Shown: positions 1 through 12,194 of the stretch, piece by piece | Position numbering within the stretch: the first letter of the stretch is position 1 | Layout: each line of letters opens with the position of its first letter | Assembly: GCA_025642075.2 (NCBI GenBank) | Contig: JAODUO010001704.1 | Span: forward strand, 45,087-109,086 | Reading direction: 5' to 3' | From: Ridgeia piscesae | Taxonomy: Eukaryota; Annelida; Polychaeta; Sabellida; Siboglinidae | DNA length: 64,000 nt | Translations under genes and position numbers: made by a program | The notes under the pieces: model-generated | What the model was told of the DNA's origin: nothing | What the model saw: only the letters and a program-made list of their open reading frames with translations | Databases searched by the model: none

Positions 1-1075
1 GTCGACAGTGTACATGACACATGTAGATGACTGATCCAGTATTTTTTTAGTTTTGAAACAGTTTTTAAATCATCAAAACTGATATTCCGCATGGTATGTT
101 ACATAAACAAGAGAAATTATATTGAATCATATATGCATAACTCAATACAAAAATTACCGAAAAACAGCGACATCCAACACAAACTTGCATTCGCTTCTGT
201 CTGAAAAGTGCACATCTGAAAGAGTCAGTGAATGGTGTTAACCCACCAATCCACCATGTGGTGCCACCATGACATAATCAGCACAAACCAGAACAAAATA
301 TGGTGTACTGTACACCATATAAAATAAGGTATGTGCTAGGTACAGTATCATACGCACAGCCCTCAATACTATTATCATTGAAATACCAACACATACACAT
401 AGTCATATACACAGCTCTGAATACTAATATCACTGAAATACCAACACTTTCATTAATGACACAACCACATTTGTTATATAGCAATACATTATTTCTTCAT
501 TAAATGATATTGATTACATTAATCCTGCAATGTCACACAAGGGCCACTGTGAACAACGCAAGAACTGCTAGTTTCCATCATACAAACTCCATAAAATATA
601 TGTTTATTTCAGGCTGCATTATGTATTACACAATAAGGTATATTTCACACAACACAGAGTAAATAAAAAAATTAATATTAATATATGTTTATTTTGCAAT
701 TCTAGAAAGAAGAAATAATTCAGTTTGAGTAATGTAAAGTAGAATCATATTCTTGAAAGGTAATTAAAATTATCATGTTGTCTGGCTAAAAACACTTCTT
801 TGGATTGGTCAATTCAATCACCGATAACTTTGGAATAAAATTCAGGTGAATCTGATATCTGTTCCATTGACATATGTTCCATTGACACTATGCCACCAAA
901 ATGTACCTTCTAATATTGTCCTAGACATTGTCAATAAAAAAACATGCCACCAAATCGTACCTTATAAAACTGACCAGTGTCCTAAGCCCATAACAACATG
1001 ACTCTTGAGCTTTGTGGTGTCACAACACAGCACGTACATGTTCTTTCAAAATATGCAAGCCACACAACCAGTGGG

Positions 1076-1078
<3 letters not shown>
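1..1078. other. AT-rich stretch without a recognisable gene
   Basis: Only short reading frames in both strands, none with a recognisable domain or splice-bounded structure. I see no repeat with a partner elsewhere in the window. Confidence 0.5.

Positions 1079-1129
<51 letters not shown>
1079..1129. repeat. (TA)n microsatellite
   Basis: Uninterrupted TA dinucleotides of about 51 bp. Apparent Ile-Tyr reading frames over it are artefacts. Confidence 0.97.
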
Positions 1130-1130
<1 letters not shown>

Positions 1131-2221
1131 CCACGTCATGTGGCAGCCAGTCCTAGCCTATGTCCACTTACCTCCTGCTTCACCAGTCCGCAGTCTAGCA
1201 CCACTTATAATCGGTGACTAAGCCAGACATACAGTGCCACTACCTTGTCCCAGCTATGTCACTTTGTCACCAAAAATCCTCGAAAACCCGTGTACTGCAA
1301 CACATTTGACTAATCGTGACCTGTGACCAACTCACGCTGCTGGCTGTGTGATCTGGAGCCAGAGCAGGGGTCTCACAATTGAGTGCTGTGTCACGCTTTA
1401 CCGCACACAGTAGCCTCTGTTCACTGACATAAGCTCGGTAGGGCAATGAAAAAGAAACTACGGTGTTTACCAGATTATTAGTTCTGTCCAAAATAAACCA
1501 TTGGGAAACACACAACTATAAAATTAGGCTTGGTGTATCCATAATAATAAATTGCTCGTGATATGCGAGAGGGTTTCAGACATTGATTGCAAGCTAAATA
1601 TGTATGGTTCAATGAACTGTTGTGTCAATTTGATGTTGTGTATTATTGTGTATTATCAGAGCAATATTACATGCATGACTGTCTTAATTATGAATCTACA
1701 CATTCCCAAATGGGCTACATTTTATATTTCTTTGAAATTAGCAAACTTCCGACCCTAAAAGGTCAATGTGGATTAGAAGATATTGTTATGAAACGTTTAC
1801 CAGGCACAAACCTATACAAACACATACATAACAAGTAACTATCAATATCCTTCCATGCTTCTTTCTCAAGAACACTGAGGACCCATTGGTACCCAAAACT
1901 TATCAATAAATCACTTGCGAGCGGGTTTTCAAGCATTGTGGACATGTTGGTAATATTTGTAAATATTAGATATCTATGCATATCAGTATACATTTTCAGG
2001 GAGGTTTGCTTGTCTGATTGTCTTAATTATGAATCTGTACATATTAAAACTGGTATAGATCTGTTTACAAGGAATAAAGCAAACTTAACACAAATATCAA
2101 GCAAATTTTTAAAACTTGTCATATAAATTGTAATTTAGTGACATTTCTACCATGTGGGTATGGGTACATTTTCAATTTATATCACAGTATTTACATGTGC
2201 ATATATACTGCTTTTACCCAG

Positions 2222-2403
2222 TGATGGGTCCGCTGCCCAGTACAAATATTTCAAGAATTTTGCAACTATTCATCACCACAGTGATGACTTTAGACTGGAT
2301 TGTGAATGGAATTTCTTTGTGACCAGCCATGGTAAAAACACATGCGATGGAACTGGAGGGACAGTTAAACCCAAATATAAGTCATTACAATTTTATTTAA
2401 AAC
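2222..2403 (+). pseudogene. Exon-like fragment of an expanded uncharacterised family (SHGKN-CDG-GGTVK signature)
   Basis: The translation reads GSAAQYKYFKNF, then DCEWNFFVTSHGKN, then CDGTGGTVK. I recognise this signature from a large family of uncharacterised, probably transposon-linked proteins in cnidarians, molluscs and other invertebrates (from memory, not searched). The block starts right after a pyrimidine-rich stretch ending in CCCAG (2217-2221), a good splice acceptor, so it could be one exon. After the GGTVK motif the reading becomes lysine- and leucine-rich and ends at a stop near 2474. No flanking exons are visible, so a dead fragment is more likely than a working gene. The function of the family is unknown to me. 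Confidence 0.5.
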
Positions 2404-2710
2404 AAAAAAATTTAGTGTTTTTGCAACCCCAGTTAAATAGCAACGCAATGTTCATAAAGGTAACAAAGTATTAATAAAGAAATAACAAACCATCTACCAG
2501 ATATGGGGCAGCCTACCATTATGACTTTTCCCTAATCATTCCGGAAACTGACTTAATATTAAGGTCTTATGATAACTTCTCTGCTGAACTGTATTAATAG
2601 AAATAAAAAAATAACATTATAGAAAATTATAGACACCAAGAACCGCTAATTTTACAACTAATGCCCAGACAATTTCATAGCTGGTGGCTATGACTAAGAG
2701 AATGTCATCA

Positions 2711-2894
2711 TTTATCAGTAAATGAGGCTGTCACTACCAGTTGTTCACTGGCAGCAATGTTTTAATGACTTGGGATTCAGTTACATCCCCTGGATAAGGA
2801 TGGGTTGTCATTATGACAACAAGGGCTTGACTGATTACTGTTGGGTAGAGTGGATGACACGTTGTCCTTTACTAGACAACTGGACTAGTTATTA
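2711..2894 (+). pseudogene. Short ORF similar to the first exon of the gene at 60240
   Basis: Two blocks are shared, in the same order, with the exon at 60240. A 15-bp block spans the ATG (2711-2725 versus 60229-60243). A 22-bp block with one mismatch encodes NDLGFSY (2764-2785 versus 60318-60339). The spacing between blocks differs (53 versus 89 bp). The frame opened by the ATG at 2721 runs 57 codons and then loses similarity. It may be a degenerate paralogue or a shared mobile fragment. The match is short, so confidence is low. Confidence 0.3.
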
Positions 2895-3383
2895 GGCAGA
2901 TTTACTAGTCCGCCCTTATCTTTACTAGTGTACTGACAAACGGACTAGTGGGTTGTTCTACCCATGACAAGGAATGATATCTATAACAATATATAAAAGG
3001 TATCTTATCTCTTATCTCTATAATATATAAGCATGAGGTTTATATCACCTTAAAAAGTGCGTAATAATCTTCATAATAATCATTTACCTATTCCCACTCA
3101 TCATCCAGGAAATCAGGATCAACAAAACCATCCTCGACATCATCATGCACTCCACACTTTTCATCTACATCTTATTCCTCTCATCCTCCAAATCATTCTC
3201 CATCTCGACAACCTCCTCGTCTTCATCCTAAGCCTATTCTGTGTTGGTGTATAGACTGCAGCAGCCGTCTTCGTCAGAGCAGTTGCTATATGATATGCAT
3301 GAAACATAGTCTTTGCCACAGCCACATACTTCAGTGCTGCATTTCTTGCCCTGCACTCTACACTCACAGCGAATCACAGTGAG

Positions 3384-3681
3384 TTCAGTATCCAATCTTC
3401 AGGATTGCTCAAAGCGCTTTACATTTTACTTCCCTAATTAACAGACCTATTCAACCAAATACCATCTCAACTTCTCTGGGAAGCTACAATTAATGGGCGA
3501 AAGCTGCTCCTATACGTATCCACTATTGTCTATAGCCAGGTACTTATTTATACAGCAGAGTGAACTGGAGCAATGCAGAGTGAAAAAACATGCCCAAGGT
3601 TTTAACACCGGAGCATAGGATTCAAACCAGGGTTCACTTAGTTGAGAATCCGAAGCTCTACCCCCGAGCCACTGTGCTCTA
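3384..3681 (-). mobile_element. tRNA-derived SINE, copy 1
   Basis: On the minus strand it starts with a tRNA-like head containing an A-box-like GTGGCTCGGGGGTAGAG and a B-box-like GGTTTGAATCC. It ends with a tail running through AAGCGCTTTGAGCAATCC. It aligns along its length with copy 2 at 48141-48459, and its tail aligns with a truncated copy at 49689-49773. Three copies plus pol III box motifs make a SINE the best explanation. The body is slightly shorter than copy 2. Confidence 0.85.
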
Positions 3682-3803
3682 CACAAACACACCTGCTCTA
3701 AGTCCACCCTAGCCATACAGCTGTGGTGGACGTAGGTCAGCCTAAACAATAACACGAGCGTTTCCAGATCTCCTAGCCAAACTGAGTGATATCGGCAAAC
3801 TCA

Positions 3804-4004
3804 TCAGGTGGGGCGTGCTGATCTGGCGCTATCTACAGCATGCAGCATGACATACAGACTGGCCCGCAGCACGTGCAGGAAAAGGGTAGTTGATGTTGGA
3901 GGCACGACTTTGACTTTGGAACTTTTCTTCTTCTCGATGAAGTGTGTAAAGCGGGCAGACTCCATGGATGCAACCGGTGACAGACCATGCAGTGCAATAA
4001 ACAA
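3804..4004 (-). pseudogene. Fragment of a transposon-associated family (PPTS...H..LR signature)
   Basis: The minus-strand translation contains ALHGLSPVASMESARFTHF followed by VVPPTSTTLFLHVLRASLYV. This matches the pattern I remember from uncharacterised repeat-linked proteins, in which LPPTS-A-HSLRVYLQ follows a KFCEK-type stretch. The copy is bounded by stops, lacks neighbouring conserved sequence, and has changed the usual LPPTS and YLQ to VPPTS and SLY. It is therefore most likely a decayed fragment. Function unknown. Confidence 0.45.
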
Positions 4005-4243
4005 ATGTTTATGCCGTCTCCATCAGAGATGCCTGTGTCACGCCCACTTCCCCCAGTGCATTATCCTGGGTGTTCTTCAGTGAGCAAGGTGTTTAGCGCA
4101 TTGATCTTAGCTTTGACGTATGAATATGAGGTCATGCCGCAATTGTCGAGGGTGTGCAGGCCATGCTACTGAAACTGTGACCCAACATTGTCATGTCCAC
4201 CGCTCCGTATGGAACTTGCACTCCATCTCCTCCAGATACACCT

Positions 4244-4309
4244 AACATACCAGTAGGACAACATACCAGTAGGACAACATACCAGTAGGACAACATACCA
4301 GTAGGACAA
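4244..4309. repeat. 16-bp tandem repeat, about 4 copies
   Basis: The unit ACATACCAGTAGGACA repeats head to tail with essentially no change. Confidence 0.95.
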
Positions 4310-4489
4310 ATACGTTTGTGTCTTTGCTAAGTACATGGTTCACGCTTTTGCCAGACTTGGCTACATCAGTGAGACACAGTACTGGTATAAAGTCATGGGA
4401 ATGGCAAGAAAAACTGACTCAGACATTGTTCATGTTCTGAACAACTATATAGATTTCTGTTTGAATGTAGGTAAATAATTTCTTGATGT

Positions 4490-4524
4490 GATGATACAGC
4501 CACAACATTTGTGGCTGTATCATC
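4490..4524. repeat. Perfect hairpin, 16-bp arms and 3-nt loop
   Basis: GATGATACAGCCACAA (4490-4505) is followed by CAT and then its exact reverse complement (4509-4524). No terminator role is expected in a eukaryote. It may be a small palindrome from a mobile-element tip. Confidence 0.9.
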
Positions 4525-4770
4525 TCCACTACTGTTATAATAAATTAATAGTTTTGTAAATATTTCAATATGAAAAATGTCAGTTTTTCTTTTCCCATGA
4601 CTTTATACACTGGTACAATGTAATCAGTTTATGACAGAACAACTCAAACACATTTGTCAAGGTATAAGCATTATTTATTACTTTGGCAAAAATGGGACAG
4701 CCCGGCCGTATCTCTCTGGGGCAAGCTGTGACACCGAGAGGACTGGCTGCGAGGCCTGGATATGATCGCG

Positions 4771-4848
4771 TGACCGGTCCTGGGTCAGTTACCTGTCTAG
4801 GACTTTCGCATGACCGGTCAGGACCTGGGTCAGTTACAGGTCTTGGAC
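4771..4848. repeat. Imperfect direct repeat, about 38 bp, two copies
   Basis: TGACCGGTC, CTGGGTCAGTTAC and TCTAGGAC/TCTTGGAC recur in order at 4771-4806 and 4811-4848. The surrounding region is more GC-rich than its neighbours. Confidence 0.7.
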
Positions 4849-4929
4849 AAGTGACTATGGCGACGTGACCAGACAATCCTGGGGCCTGCGTCCACTCTGC
4901 GTGTCAAGCCCTCCTAAAAGAGGTTTGTT

Positions 4930-6158
4930 AACCGAATGCCCCAAGATTAAGCATTAATTCTGGAGGCCACTGTTTTGAAAGAAACCGCCTATAGTCGCTG
5001 ATGCATCTGTGTATAAGGCATATAGTCTGCTGCTTTAGTCACTTCCTTATCAAGGAATAGGGCTACCCCATTCCGCCCTGTAAGGAATCTGAGCCACATT
5101 ACCAAATCGAGGCGACATTCTACATTCAGCCTGACATGGTGGTGTAATTCTTTAACTGAGGCTGCCAAAGCCAGGAGGTAAGAGACAAAACTTCTCCCTG
5201 GTTTGATTACCCTTGAAGTAAAATTTAGGTGGCCTAACAGGCTTAATAAAGCTCTCTTTGATACAGATTGCTTACTTTCAAACTGACATAAAATTTCTCG
5301 AATTCTATCAAGTTTGTCTAGCGGTAACCTGCCTTCCATGGCGTTAGTATCAAGAATGATGCCCAAATACTGTAACTGCAATGTCGGTCCCACTGTCTTG
5401 TTTGGTGAAATTGGGATTCATAACCTATTGAAGATCATTGTTAGTATGGCCATCGTTCTCTCTGCAGTGGCACTGGGATAATCAATTGTCAGGAAATCAT
5501 CTAAAAGATGGAAAATTAACTCAATTCCGTAGTTGTGTTTGGCTATCCAACACACAGCCTATGAAAGCCAGTCAAATATTTTTGGGCTTGAGTGGCTGCC
5601 AAATACCAGTCTGGTGTAAAAATAGTATGCCCCATTCCACTTGACCCCATACAAATGCCACAGTGATGGGTGTATAGGCACCGGTATCCATAGGCACCAG
5701 TTTAAATGCATCAACAATATCAGTCTTGCATAACCAGGATCCTCTACCTCTTTCTAAAATCCCATTAATTGCATCATCCAATTTGACATAGGTTAGCGAG
5801 TAATCCTCTTTGTTTATGAGTTCATTTAAACTGGTGTGGTTATCATTGTTGTGGGGGGCAGATAAATCAACAATTAAACGCTTTTTACCAGAGTATGTGC
5901 CTTTAGCCACACCAAGTGGGCTCACCCCGAAGGTTGAGAAAGGTGGTGTCTGAAAGGGGACGACCAAACATCCTTTTTCACTTCAGCATCAATTAAATTG
6001 GTTACTATATCTGGCTGACATTTGGCTGATTTATTGTTGGGGCATTCAAAGGATATGGTTGGTGGTATGTCAATGCCGGTGAAAAAACCATCTCTCAGAC
6101 CGTTGAAAAGTTTAAACACAAAATCCCTGTTTGAATGCTCAGTTAACTCCATCTCCAA
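4930..6158 (-). pseudogene. DIRS/Ngaro-like retroelement pol remnant: reverse transcriptase and RNase H start
   Basis: Read on the minus strand, the pieces come in the order expected for this class. First is the leader ELTEHSNRDFVFKLFNGLRDG (6150-6060). Then comes the RT core RLIVDLSAPHNN and SWLCKTDIVDAFKLVPMD (5890-5680). After a frameshift near 5580 comes the thumb/connection LGIILDTNAMEGRLPLDKL and LLSLLGHLNFTSRVIKPGR (5370-5190). Last is an RNase H start, YTDASATIGGFF (about 5000-4960). At least two frameshifts and stops break it, and the tyrosine recombinase expected downstream is absent. Assignment to the tyrosine-recombinase retroelement group rests on the RT and gag type recalled from family knowledge; Ngaro versus DIRS cannot be settled here. 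Confidence 0.75.
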
Positions 6159-6199
6159 TCTATCTAGCTAGGTCTATGGGGGTTGGGGTCACTTTCTGT

Positions 6200-7392
6200 T
6201 CACCTATATGGTCCGTCCTTGTCCGTCCTTGTGCTGTCGGTTGTCTGTTGGCCGTCCTAGGTTGGCTTATTCTCCCAGGTCTAACTATAGAGTTACGGGA
6301 ACACTGGAATGTGGACCCTTGCAGACAAGACACGAATGGAGGAATTTGCAATTCTGCCTCGTGCATCCCTGTTCACTGTTAAAATTGTTGCAGAGTTCCC
6401 TCTGCCCTACACTAACTCTGGGTCTTCCCTGTATGTATCTACCCATTATGGGACCTTGAAACACATTTTTCCCCACCGGTGTAGCATTGACATTAGCCAG
6501 CATGGGGCTGAAAACTACCACACAACGAACACATTTTCGCCGTCTGTCCCACGAATAACGTGCAAAATACCCCTTGTCTCGGACCCCCCAGTCTAATTTA
6601 ACATTGTGCTGCAGAATAAGGGCTGCGGATCGAGTGGCAAAAGCCTTGTGGTATTCATAAAAGGCAGTACCTTCTATCCTTGAGGCAATCCCTACCACAA
6701 TTGCCTCGTAGGCGTCAAGCTCCTTGCGCCTGTCCCACAATTCATACATAACGTTACAATATTTGTTAAATGCCGAGATAAACTCGGCCAATCACTTGAC
6801 CAAGTTGTTCGGTCATCTCCATCATTGAGCGCTGGAGGTTGCGAACGACGTCAACCAGCGGCTCCCTGTCGCTAGTCACGTGGCTGTCGCCATCCCGTAT
6901 CGCATCCCGTATCAGCGTCTCGTCATAGGGCGATACGCGCACGCCGACTCTGGAAGTAGAGATCCCGGTGGTGGATGTTGTCACGGCTGGTGTCGGCTGG
7001 CCGCACTGTCTCGCCCGGGAAGCCAAGTTGTTTAGCTCGGTGGCGATTCCCCAGCGTGTTGTCGGCGAGGTTGACAGGGACGGAGCGTTAGTGTCGACGC
7101 TAACTCCAGTAGCTAGCTGGTCGACTGTATCGCCTCTACCACAGTTGTCCATATATATTCGCAGGACCTGTGCTTTCTTCATGCCAGGAGGCAACTTGAT
7201 GCCACAATCTACGATGCGGCTGAGTAACGTCGCCACGGACCAATTGGCAGGTCGCCCCGTGTCTCACAAGCTTGCCACGCCATCCTCTTCTTGCTCGTCA
7301 TGGGGAGAGGTAGTTGCCGTCACACGACGACGCACTGCTGGCGGGCTATCTGGCTCCGTGGCCCTTCGTTTCGGACGGCCTCGTGGTGGCAC
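6200..7392 (-). pseudogene. DIRS/Ngaro-like retroelement gag remnant
   Basis: A basic N-terminus reading PPRGRPKRRATEPD starts at 7392. The expected initiator is GTG here, so the start may have been lost (inference). A TGA at 7264-7266 interrupts the frame. The same frame resumes with LLSRIVDCGIKLPPGMKK (7230-7170), a SAP-like stretch, and runs to about 6766. A shifted frame (6791-6285) carries a helical gag core and ends in the zinc-binding pattern LCNNFNSEQGCTRQNCKF, then LHSCLVCKGPH. A further frame change links to the pol leader. A TATA-like CTATATATAG lies upstream at 7475-7484. No long terminal or split repeats typical of an intact element were found. Non-functional. Confidence 0.7.
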
Positions 7393-7599
7393 GTGCACGT
7401 TGAAGAGAAGAAAATAATAGCGTGTGTCTCTGTTGATCGCTGAGACAAGAATGCCCACTGCTGGGTTGAGCTGGCTATATATAGGATATAGGATCCAGGA
7501 TACAGGGTGTTTCCTCTACCACCATCCAACAGGAAACCACCCCCATGGGGAAGTGGTTGCATGTGATGACTAGTCATCCTGTCATAAACCCCGCACAGT

Positions 7600-8757
7600 G
7601 ACTAACACGATGCTTCAATTTACCATGATCTTGTACAGTACTGTAAACCTATTACAGTGTACCAAAACACTCCATCTTCACGAGTGTCCACCATCAAGAT
7701 CTCTCCTGCATTGAACGTAGACACACACATGCCAGGTTCCGCTTATTGTTCATGATATACATATTGTGCATGAATGTTACAAATGTTCTGCCCAGAAATG
7801 TCAAATGTTTATCACGGTGCGCAATAAACCTGTTTCACTAAAAAGACATGTATTGAGCTTATTTGTACTACGGGTGATACTTGTGTGCATGTTACGTCAC
7901 AGTAGTAGTTGTAATAAAATACGTTTATTCCTTGTAACATATCTACAATTACTTTCACACATAATTACTTAATGCAAGAAATTCACTCAAAGAAAAATAT
8001 AAATGCCAAATGTTATTAGCGATACTTGTACTATACACTATGTATAATATGAGACTATGTGTTTTAAATAGTTTTAATTATGACTGAATACTATTTTATT
8101 ATGAACAAATGTGTCAAATATTGTAATATTATCCATTTATATTTATATTATTTTATTTATATGAATAAACTAAAATACAACTTCATAGAAGTTTCCATTT
8201 TTGGCCCACGGAGAGGTCAACTTTGACCTTTACCTGACCTTCAGCATCTGATCTTGATTTTGAACTGAACATTTAACATACTTTTTATTATTAGTAATGT
8301 GAAACCCAGGCCGAGCTGAAACATTCCAAGGTTACACAGCTTTTAAACTGTTAAACTAATATTTTCATCTAAGCATATTAAAAAAATAATTACTCTCATA
8401 CAACAAGAACACATCTATAATTATCTGTTCGAACAAAATACATCACGATTGAAGCGCAAACAGTTTTGTGTGGATTTTGAATCATAGGAAACGACGTGAC
8501 TTACATTCAACTAGAGTTTGTTAGCAGTACTACTGGTACATGTATATGAATGAAATGTACAGATACTGGATGGTTTGAGTCTACAATCACAGTCCAAGAA
8601 CTGGTGCATCAACTGTAAGTCAATCTTAAATTATTATTTATATTTTACAATTACTTAGCCGTGTAAAATTCAATCCATTATTTCGTGTAAAAGTGATTTA
8701 ATTTACACAGTGCTACGGTGGCTTACACATGCCCCGAACACAGTCCACACATCACAA
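7600..8757. other. Gene-free AT-rich stretch
   Basis: No supported exon or repeat partner was found. Reading frames are short and compositionally biased. Confidence 0.5.
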
Positions 8758-9416
8758 ATAGGGCCAATAAGTGGGTCACGATACATGGCGAGACTCCACA
8801 CGACCGGAGCTGATTGGGGACTGGACACAAGAATAATATTCTACAGACGGATGACATTTGTTGCTTCTGACTGTTGAATACATGTACTAGGAAAATCAAG
8901 TCATAAATACCTTGCATTATGCCTTTCTTATCTTAAATGTCCGATTTAATATTGAGTTTACCACACTGCCACAGACATATAACGATTTACGTAGCACAGA
9001 CAGTATGTACGATTTTAGGCCGTATGTGTCCTATACTGGGTTTGCATTGTTCATTGCTGTACGTTGTGGTTTCACAACAGTTCCATAAGCACTTATATCT
9101 GACAAGTTGTCTAAATGCACATAATAATACAACCTTTGCCCCAAAACAGGTGAAAGGTGGCATTCTTCATTTCTAGTCAAAATCACCAAACACAAGTACT
9201 CGATCGCCGCCAATGCCATGGCAACCACTATAATAATCTATTAAAATGCATGATTTCTGTGATCATTGTTACTGGCAATGCGTTCCACTATTTCTGCTTG
9301 TAAATATCATTCGGACCACATAAAGTTCTATAAAACATTATTTGGGGACAGTTCATGAATGTTTGCATGGAGAATAAGGGACTTCCTGCCCCCAACCTAA
9401 TTTTCGAGCGCGAGAC
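8758..9416 (+). repeat. Dispersed repeat family R1, copy A
   Basis: About 660 bp aligns collinearly with the reverse complement of 25655-26316 at roughly 80 percent identity by eye. Shared landmarks are AAGTGGGTCACGATACATGG, CAAGAATAATATTCTA, TTATCTTAAATGTCCGATTT and GACTTCCTGCC. No reverse transcriptase, transposase or pol III boxes are visible, so the class is unknown. Confidence 0.85.
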
Positions 9417-9538
9417 TTACATGGACTATAAAGTTCACTTTTTCAACTTTCAATGCCAAACAGCGTATGACATCCCTGTTTGCAACAATCGATTGCGTTT
9501 TTGCATGCAGGTGCAAATAAATAACATGGATACTACTT

Positions 9539-9965
9539 GGCACTTATGTAGAATTCGGATCCAACTCAAGTGTGCCGTCATAACTGTCTATTTGCCTACA
9601 TTAGATTTGGCTACTTCACACTAAATCTAATTGTAACCCTAATAAATCAACATCTCCATGTATATTTGTTTAAAAAATATTGTGTTTTGAGACCCAAATA
9701 GTGCTCTGATTTGGCCCCGATTTGAGCCGGCCGCAAAGCACATGGAATGAGCGATAAACACTTTGTTTATGACCGACCGCACTGTCTTTTCAACCTCAAA
9801 AGTCCACTAAAAATTAATGCATTGTTTATAAAACACAAATATGCGTGCGATGAAGTTGAATTATTAAATTAACAAAGTGAAGTATCAAATGTTGGCAAAG
9901 ATACAGTTATTACAACAAAATTATTACAACAAAATTGAGGTGGCTTCGAATTCTACATAAGTGCC
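9539..9965. repeat. Inverted pair of 19-bp perfect repeats
   Basis: GGCACTTATGTAGAATTCG at 9539-9557 has its exact reverse complement at 9947-9965, about 390 bp apart. The pair lies just beyond repeat R1 copy A and may mark the ends of an internally deleted element. Confidence 0.7.
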
Positions 9966-10295
9966 TACCATTTTGCCATAGATATACATAAACATTTCTG
10001 CGTCAAGTATAACAGTTCTGCATGCAATAATAATAGTACTTTTAAACGATGTTTCACGTGGTAAAAGTAAACACCCACTCACCTCGCTAGCATCCATCAG
10101 AAAAAACACTGGGAATTTTGCAATGACATATTTCGTATTTCATTGGTTCACGTGATCATCAAAAAAGGTCGAAAATTCATTTGCATAATGCCGCAAAACA
10201 ATCTTTGGGGAATCCCTGATTTTGGCGTCACTACAGCAATGTTAGTCAGACAGGTCACCATAAAGCACCTAGCGGAATGTAACGTACCTATCTCT

Positions 10296-10406
10296 GTCAC
10301 ATCCAACCAGATGAAGCTTGTAATTGTGCAGACAGGCAATGTGTGTCGTTTTCAGGTGACATTTCTGAAATAATGATGGAAATTGCATGTAATGACTACA
10401 ATAATT
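10296..10406 (+). repeat. Dispersed repeat R2, copy A
   Basis: About 110 bp aligns with 62188-62302 in the same orientation. Landmarks are CCAGATGAAGCTTGTAATT, AATGTGTGT, TTTCAGGTG, ATTTCTGAAATAA and GACTACAATAATT (AACTACAATAATT in copy B). Confidence 0.75.
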
Positions 10407-10483
10407 CAACTAGAATTTTATTTTATGTTCCTGTTTCATTGATTCAATTATTAGCATATGCACAAATAAAATGAGTGCAGACT

Positions 10484-10537
10484 ACATACGCATACGCACA
10501 CGCACACGCACACATGCACGCACGCACACACACACAA
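10484..10537. repeat. Imperfect CA/CGCA microsatellite
   Basis: Alternating ACGCACAC and ACACAC units. Confidence 0.9.
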
Positions 10538-11413
10538 AACAAATAACAGTCAACAGAGTCATAGTTTGGCTTTGACAAATACAGTCACTTGTTTAACTAA
10601 GTCTAAGCCACAGACAAATACATGACAGATAAATGATAATATTAAAACAAAAATTATGACAAAGTAACGTAATAGTATGTTGGAAAATATAGGTGGTCAT
10701 TAATGGAAGATGAGATGTAGTTTTTTGTAATACAACAATGAATTACAACGTATCAGCCTAAGGTATAAACGATAAAATCCGATAAACATCAGAAATGATG
10801 GCAAAAGCCAAAGGCCGGCGTGGACCGGTCCGGGGTCAACCAAAATGTCATGGACATGGATGATGGAGATGGTAAACTAATTGAAATATACCTATCACGA
10901 TAAACGCAAATTTATTCATGTGTACTCTTAATAACTTTACAAAAACAGAAACTACGACTTACCGTTGAGATCATGCCAGCAACGAATGAAATAAATAGCC
11001 AAGCGGAGACCACCACACGACGCGTTGAAACACGACTCCACCAAAGTCGACGTCCAACATCTCAGTCCAAGGTCTTTTTCGTGACCCGTAAGAGGTGACA
11101 GCGTCCATGAGTACTCTGTTGTAGTACAGATGTCCTATATACACTGTGTTGTCATTATCTACCAAATGTAAACTTTGAAAGATGCTAGCTACCTGGTAAC
11201 TCTATTAACGACACACTAACTTCGTTACTTGTAGACATAATGTCGTCTGCCACCTCTCATGTACAGTTGCGCCATCTGTGACTAATACTACTACTTTCTT
11301 GTAGATCGATCCACAAGTCCACCATGTGGCGCCACTCTTTTGCGCATGACTTGCGCTGCGTAGCCGCTGACAAACACTCGGCTCGCTCGGCACTAAAACA
11401 CTGCGATTTACTT

Positions 11414-12085
11414 ACTAGTGTCCAGACATGGGGGCAAATACGTTGAAATGTATTTAACTACTCTTCGGGGATTCAAATACAAATATGTTTAAATGCAAAA
11501 GTATTTAACTACAAATACATTGTTTGGTATTTCAAATACTTTTCAAAAAAATACTTTTCATTTTCAAGATATATTACTAATTACTATCATAGGTAAAAGA
11601 AAAAAAGGCCATCATATGTTGTTTGTTAAATTAGGCCAAGAGTTCCGTTAATAAGATGCATGTGTTGCTCTCAGGAGAGACACTGTTAATGACTGCTATG
11701 ATCTTGTGAGAAATTTTGAGAGCTCAACTGGAAAGACAGCCCGGAAGCCACAATAGCCTAGTGCCTGCTTCGAGCCTGACTAGAGAACAAAGGGGATATA
11801 TTGACATGTGGTCACTTCCAGGTGCCACCTGCTGTCAAGTGTCACAAATGGGTGAGACATATTAAAGTTTCAATCAATGGGTATTTTGAAAACACTTGGT
11901 TTGGTGAAAGGTGATTAGATTTTAAGGGAATCAGTTCGGCAGGCATTATATATGTTATTGTGAAACAGATATGTTGATATTGACAACGTATTTGAAAAAG
12001 TATTTGCTAGTATTTGAAAATGTCAAATACTTTAGGAAAGTATTTGAATAAAAATAAAAAATATAATTCCTAAATATCAACATAA
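11414..12085 (+). mobile_element. hAT-like non-autonomous element (CAAATAC family), copy 1
   Basis: The left end reads CTAGTGTCCAGACATGGGGG, followed by many subterminal CAAATAC/GTATTTG motifs. The interior aligns with the reverse complement of 20369-20849. Landmarks include CTTGTGAG, CTGGAAAGACAGCC, AGAACAAAGGGG and TGCTGTCAAGTGTC. The right end appears truncated before a TA microsatellite. Terminal inverted repeats are inferred by comparing the left end here with the outer end of copy 2. No transposase is encoded. Confidence 0.7.
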
Positions 12086-12122
12086 TTTTTAAAAGGTATA
12101 TTTTCCCTATTAACTTGTTACG

Positions 12123-12125
<3 letters not shown>

Positions 12126-12193
<68 letters not shown>
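12126..12193. repeat. (TA)n microsatellite
   Basis: Long run of TA directly after the truncated hAT-like element. Confidence 0.97.

Positions 12194-12194
<1 letters not shown>

Noticed and set aside
4244..4309. Evenly spaced short repeats considered as a CRISPR array
   Set aside because: The units are directly adjacent with no unique spacers, and the DNA is eukaryotic.
4560..7580. Search for long terminal repeats around the first DIRS-like element
   Set aside because: No matching direct or split repeats were found on the two sides. The element seems truncated, and LTR status cannot be claimed.
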